Part shown: positions 42,578 through 45,595 of the stretch, piece by piece
How positions within the stretch are numbered: the first letter of the stretch is position 1
Layout: each line of letters opens with the position of its first letter
Program-made: the position numbers and the translations under genes
DNA from: an uncultured Lachnospiraceae bacterium
Lineage (GTDB): Bacteria > Bacillota > Clostridia > Lachnospirales > Lachnospiraceae
DNA length: 45,595 bases
Direction of reading: 5' to 3'
Assembly: GCA_946414825.1 (NCBI GenBank)
Contig: CAMKQB010000007.1
Location: 1 to 45,595 of the forward strand
Notes under the pieces: model-generated
The model's database searches: none
The model's input: only the letters and a program-made list of their open reading frames with translations
What the model was told of the DNA's origin: nothing

Positions 42578-43303
42578 ATGTCAGGACATTCAAAATTTGC
42601 AAACATTAGAGTTAAGAAGGAAAAGAACGATGCAGCTAAGGGAAAGGCTTTCACAGTCATTGGACGTGAAATTGCTGTAGCAGTTAAAGAGGGTGGCCCA
42701 AACCCAGATAATAATTCAAAGCTGCGTGATGTAATAGCAAAGGCAAAGGCTAACAACATGCCAAATGATACAATCGAAAGAGGTATCAAGAAGGCTGCTG
42801 GTGATCTTGAGAATGTTAATTATTCATATAATACATATGAGGGCTATGGCCCAGGTGGAATAGCTATTATAGTTAAGTGCCTTACAGATAACAAGAACCG
42901 TACTGCTGCAAACGTAAGAAGTGCATTTACAAAGGGCGGCGGAAGCATCGGTACTACTGGATGTGTATCTTATATGTTCGATGAAAAGGGACAGATTATC
43001 ATAGCTAAGGAAGATACAGATCTAGAGGCAGACGACCTGATGATGATGGCGCTTGATGCCGGTGCAGAGGATTTCGCAGAGGAAGAGGACTCCTTCGAGA
43101 TAATTACAGCTCCGGAGGATTTCTCGGATGTAAGAGCTGCACTTGAGAAAGAGGGTATAGTAATGGCGTCAGCTGAAGTTACTATGATTCCACAGAATTA
43201 TGTGGCTGTGACAGATGATGAGGTTCAGAAGAACCTTGATCGTATCCTTGATCTTCTTGACGAGGATGATGACGTTCAGGATGTTTACACAAACGTAGAA
43301 TAA
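42578..43303 (+). CDS. YebC/PmpR-family protein
   Basis: A 241-residue YebC-family protein, beginning [15 protein letters not shown] and containing the family's [27 protein letters not shown] and [16 protein letters not shown] segments. Members have been described as DNA-binding regulators and, more recently, as translation factors that help ribosomes at difficult stretches such as polyproline; the sequence does not decide. AAGAGGAAAAATAAA precedes the ATG. The neighbours are unrelated, and it may be monocistronic. Confidence 0.95.
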   Translation: MSGHSKFANIRVKKEKNDAAKGKAFTVIGREIAVAVKEGGPNPDNNSKLRDVIAKAKANNMPNDTIERGIKKAAGDLENVNYSYNTYEGYGPGGIAIIVKCLTDNKNRTAANVRSAFTKGGGSIGTTGCVSYMFDEKGQIIIAKEDTDLEADDLMMMALDAGAEDFAEEEDSFEIITAPEDFSDVRAALEKEGIVMASAEVTMIPQNYVAVTDDEVQKNLDRILDLLDEDDDVQDVYTNVE

Positions 43304-43337
43304 CAGACTAACTTAGTATAAAACAGGAGGGGAGCGT

Positions 43338-43988
43338 ATGGAAAAATTCGTAGTCACTATAGCAAGAGAGTATTGCTCTGGTGGTCAGAAAATTGGAACA
43401 AGACTGGCCGAAGAACTTGGGGTGAATTGCTATAACAGTGAGATGTTCAGACTGGTATCGAAGAATGAAAATATGAAGGATGATGCTGTCGCACATGATG
43501 ACAGAATCAAGGATACATCTCTATTCGACGTAGCGAAAGAGATATACTCAGATCCACTCCCTTCACCGGAAGTAGATGATGTGCTTACTACCAAGATTGC
43601 CGATGACGATATGGTATATATCAGGAATATATATGACTATCAGTCAGAGATAATCACAGAGCTGGCTCATAGAGAGTCCTGCATAATAGTTGGTAGATGT
43701 GCTAATTACATTTTGAAGGATAATCCAAATGCAATAAATGTATTCGTCCATGCTCCTATAGGTTTCAAGATGAAGAGAGCAGCTTCCAGACATTATATGC
43801 CGGAAAATGAACTGAGAAACTATCTGGCTAAGGTTGATGAGAGAAAGGCTGACTATTATTTCAAATACACCGGATGCGAGTGGACAGACATCAAGAACTA
43901 TGATCTTTCGCTCGATACATCGAAGCTGGGTATCAGCGGATGCGTAGATATGATTAAGAAATTTCTAGAAATCAAGCTTAATAAATAG
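43338..43988 (+). CDS. Cytidylate-kinase-like P-loop protein
   Basis: A 216-residue protein of the cytidylate kinase-like family (distinct from canonical cmk). It starts VVTIAREYCSGGQKIGTRLAEELG, where the Walker A is degenerate compared with GxxGxGK(S/T) and shows the SGG pattern of this family. CIIVGRCANYIL near 114, INVFVHAPIGFKMKR near 130 and YDLSLDTSKLG near 194 are conserved features. Widespread in Clostridia, without known substrate. GGAGGGG precedes the ATG. Confidence 0.85.
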   Translation: MEKFVVTIAREYCSGGQKIGTRLAEELGVNCYNSEMFRLVSKNENMKDDAVAHDDRIKDTSLFDVAKEIYSDPLPSPEVDDVLTTKIADDDMVYIRNIYDYQSEIITELAHRESCIIVGRCANYILKDNPNAINVFVHAPIGFKMKRAASRHYMPENELRNYLAKVDERKADYYFKYTGCEWTDIKNYDLSLDTSKLGISGCVDMIKKFLEIKLNK

Positions 43989-44008
43989 TGTTAAAACTTA
44001 GTGTTTAA

Positions 44009-44017
44009 TGATATAAT
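44009..44017 (+). promoter_or_regulatory. Extended -10 promoter of glgA
   Basis: TGATATAAT is a perfect extended -10 match, 41 nt upstream of the glgA ATG. No good -35. Confidence 0.55.
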
Positions 44018-44057
44018 TATGAGTGGGTATTTTCAGTTAACTGGGAGGATTTAGTGT

Positions 44058-45494
44058 ATGAAAAAAGTAGCATATATTGCTTCAGAATGTGTTCCATTTA
44101 TTAAGACCGGCGGACTTGCAGATGTAGTAGGAACACTTCCTAAGAAGTTTAATCGTAATGAATATGATGTAAGAGTCATTATTCCTAATTATATGTGTCT
44201 TCCTGAGAAGTTTAAGAAGAACATGAAGTATATAACACATTTCCATATGGATATCGGCTGGAAGCAGCAGTATGTCGGTGTTATGTACATGGAGTATGAA
44301 GGAGTTCCTGTATACTTCATCGATAATGAGTATTACTTCAATGGATTCAACATCTATGGCGATGTTAAATGGGATATAGAGAAGTTCTGCTATTTCTGTA
44401 AAGCGGCTCTATCAATTCTCCCAAGCATAGGCTTCAGACCTGACATTATTCACTGTCACGATTGGCAGTCTGGTCTGGTTCCTGTTTACCTTAAAACGCT
44501 TTTCGCTAGCAATCCATTTTATCAGGGAATCAAGTCAATTATGACTATTCATAATCTTCAGTTCCAGGGTCGTTGGGATATCAAGACAGTTCAGGAATAT
44601 TCCGGACTTCCAAGTGATCTCTTCACACCTGATAAGCTGGAAATGAATAAGGATGCAAGTATGCTGAAGGGCGGACTTGTATATGCTGATAAGATTACAA
44701 CAGTTTCAAATACTTATGCTCATGAGATTCAGACTCCATATTATGGTGAAGGTCTAGACGGTTTGCTGCAGGCACGTTGGCAGTCTCTATGGGGCATAGT
44801 AAATGGTATTGATTATGACATTTTCAATCCTGCTAAGGATGAGAAGATAGAATGTAAATATAATACCAGAAACTATAAGAAGAATAAGGTTAAGAATAAG
44901 CTTGCGCTTCAGAGAGAACTTGGACTTCCTGAAGATGAGAATGCTTATATGATGGGTATAGTATCTCGACTCACTGACCAGAAGGGACTTGATCTGATAG
45001 ATCACATCATGAACGATATCATGACAGATGGTACTCAGCTCGTTGTTCTTGGAACTGGAGATAGAAGATACGAAGAAATGTTTAAGTATTATCAGGGCTT
45101 CCATCCTGCTAAGCTTTCAGCGAATATTTACTTCAGTGATGAGTTATCTCATAAGATATATGCAGGTTGTGATAGTATACTTGTTCCATCAAGATTTGAG
45201 CCTTGTGGACTGACACAGCTTATGGCTCTTAAGTATGGTTCTCTTCCAATAGTTCGTGAGACAGGTGGACTTAAGGATACAGTAGAGCCTTACAACGAAT
45301 ATGAAGGAACCGGTACTGGTTTCAGTTTCGCTAATTATGATGCAAGAGAGCTTCTGAATACAATTAATTATTCAAAGCGTATCTTCTTCGATGATAAGCC
45401 AGCATGGCAGGAAATGATGAAGAGAGCTATGCAGAAGGATTTCAGCTGGGATCAGAGTGCTAAGATTTACGAGCAGCTCTATTCAGAGATTTAA
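44058..45494 (+). CDS. glgA: Glycogen synthase (ADP-glucose)
   Basis: A 478-residue GT5 glycogen synthase. The ADP-glucose-binding KTGGLADVVG (K16) is near the N terminus, the HCHDWQSGLVPVYLK motif near 132, and the C-terminal domain has SRLTDQKGLDLI near 297 and SRFEPCGLTQLMALKYGSLP near 377. The ribosome site GGGAGG lies 9 nt before the ATG. No other glycogen gene (glgB, glgC, glgD, glgP) is in the window, so the pathway is completed elsewhere. A strong terminator follows. Confidence 0.97.
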   Translation: MKKVAYIASECVPFIKTGGLADVVGTLPKKFNRNEYDVRVIIPNYMCLPEKFKKNMKYITHFHMDIGWKQQYVGVMYMEYEGVPVYFIDNEYYFNGFNIYGDVKWDIEKFCYFCKAALSILPSIGFRPDIIHCHDWQSGLVPVYLKTLFASNPFYQGIKSIMTIHNLQFQGRWDIKTVQEYSGLPSDLFTPDKLEMNKDASMLKGGLVYADKITTVSNTYAHEIQTPYYGEGLDGLLQARWQSLWGIVNGIDYDIFNPAKDEKIECKYNTRNYKKNKVKNKLALQRELGLPEDENAYMMGIVSRLTDQKGLDLIDHIMNDIMTDGTQLVVLGTGDRRYEEMFKYYQGFHPAKLSANIYFSDELSHKIYAGCDSILVPSRFEPCGLTQLMALKYGSLPIVRETGGLKDTVEPYNEYEGTGTGFSFANYDARELLNTINYSKRIFFDDKPAWQEMMKRAMQKDFSWDQSAKIYEQLYSEI

Positions 45495-45509
45495 ATATTG
45501 AAACAAATG

Positions 45510-45548
45510 AAGTGAGTAAATAGGGTCGTTTCTTATTTACTCACTTTC
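45510..45548 (+). terminator. Terminator of glgA, first of two shared-loop hairpins
   Basis: AAGTGAGTAAATA (45510-45522) pairs perfectly with TATTTACTCACTT (45534-45546). The loop contains GGGTCGTTTCT, closely matched in the next hairpin. Confidence 0.8.
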
Positions 45549-45556
45549 AGTATAGG

Positions 45557-45587
45557 TGTGCAAATAGGGACGTTTCTGTTTTGCACA
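45557..45587 (+). repeat. Second shared-loop hairpin at the window end
   Basis: TGTGCAAA (45557-45564) pairs with TTTGCACA (45580-45587). The loop contains AGGGACGTTTCT. A further TGCAAA at 45590-45595 could pair with TTTGCA and continue the series beyond the window. Confidence 0.65.
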
Positions 45588-45595
45588 TATGCAAA

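Overview
The window reads as a chromosomal segment of a low-to-moderate GC, anaerobic Firmicute, most likely a member of the Lachnospiraceae (Butyrivibrio/Roseburia/Lachnospira-like). The basis is the gene set: fabK-type fatty acid synthesis with a MarR-family regulator in the same cluster, several Lachnospiraceae-style orphan proteins, a GH1 beta-glucosidase, glgA, and a HrcA/CIRCE-controlled clpB. Strong purine-rich ribosome binding sites precede most genes. I could not run a search, so the family assignment rests on recognising protein families. Nearly everything lies on the + strand. Only two small genes, at about 12.0-12.3 kb and 32.7-33.2 kb, are on the - strand. I saw no rRNA, tRNA, CRISPR array, prophage or intact insertion sequence.

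Layout. 0-4.4 kb: the 3' part of clpC, a small conserved protein, radA and a TraX-family membrane protein. 4.5-9.4 kb: a tight run of thrH, a MATE exporter, a CPBP membrane protease and an ABC-F ATPase. 9.5-12 kb: GH1 beta-glucosidase, nrdR and a YigZ-family gene, facing a 93-aa orphan on the other strand. 12.4-15 kb: a membrane-anchored HtrA protease and tgt. A 237-nt imperfect palindrome (element E1) follows. 15.3-18 kb: yajC overlapping a lipoprotein gene, a membrane protein and exonuclease III. 18.1-19.8 kb: a medium-chain acyl-CoA synthetase-like enzyme.

19.8-27.7 kb: the fatty acid synthesis locus acpP-accD-accA-fabK-fabD-fabG-fabF-fabZ-marR. It has a textbook promoter, a palindromic candidate operator before acpP and a strong terminator after marR. 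accB, accC and fabH are absent from it. Each of the four junctions from accA to fabF is occupied by a repeat element.

27.7-33.3 kb: a 375-nt hairpin-rich gap, then an AraC-type regulator, a small alarmone synthetase, a NUDIX hydrolase, a PspA/SPFH membrane-stress pair and a lipoprotein. 33.3-36 kb: clpB with a perfect CIRCE operator and a divergent membrane-protein gene whose -35 element overlaps that of clpB. 36.1-45.5 kb: phenylacetate-CoA ligase-like enzyme, an anchored C39-like peptidase, NAD(P)HX repair enzyme, alanine racemase, CBS/CorC protein, YebC-family protein, cytidylate-kinase-like protein and glycogen synthase. The window closes with two hairpins that share a loop sequence but have unrelated stems.

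The genes are mostly housekeeping: protein quality control (clpC, clpB, htrA, pspA), lipid synthesis, tRNA modification, DNA repair and carbohydrate storage. The most unusual content is non-coding. E1 and a second element (E2, between fabG and fabF) belong to one palindromic family. Their paired arms carry compensatory base changes, and their outer arms differ between copies while remaining self-complementary within each copy, which implies selection on or mechanistic maintenance of the folded form.
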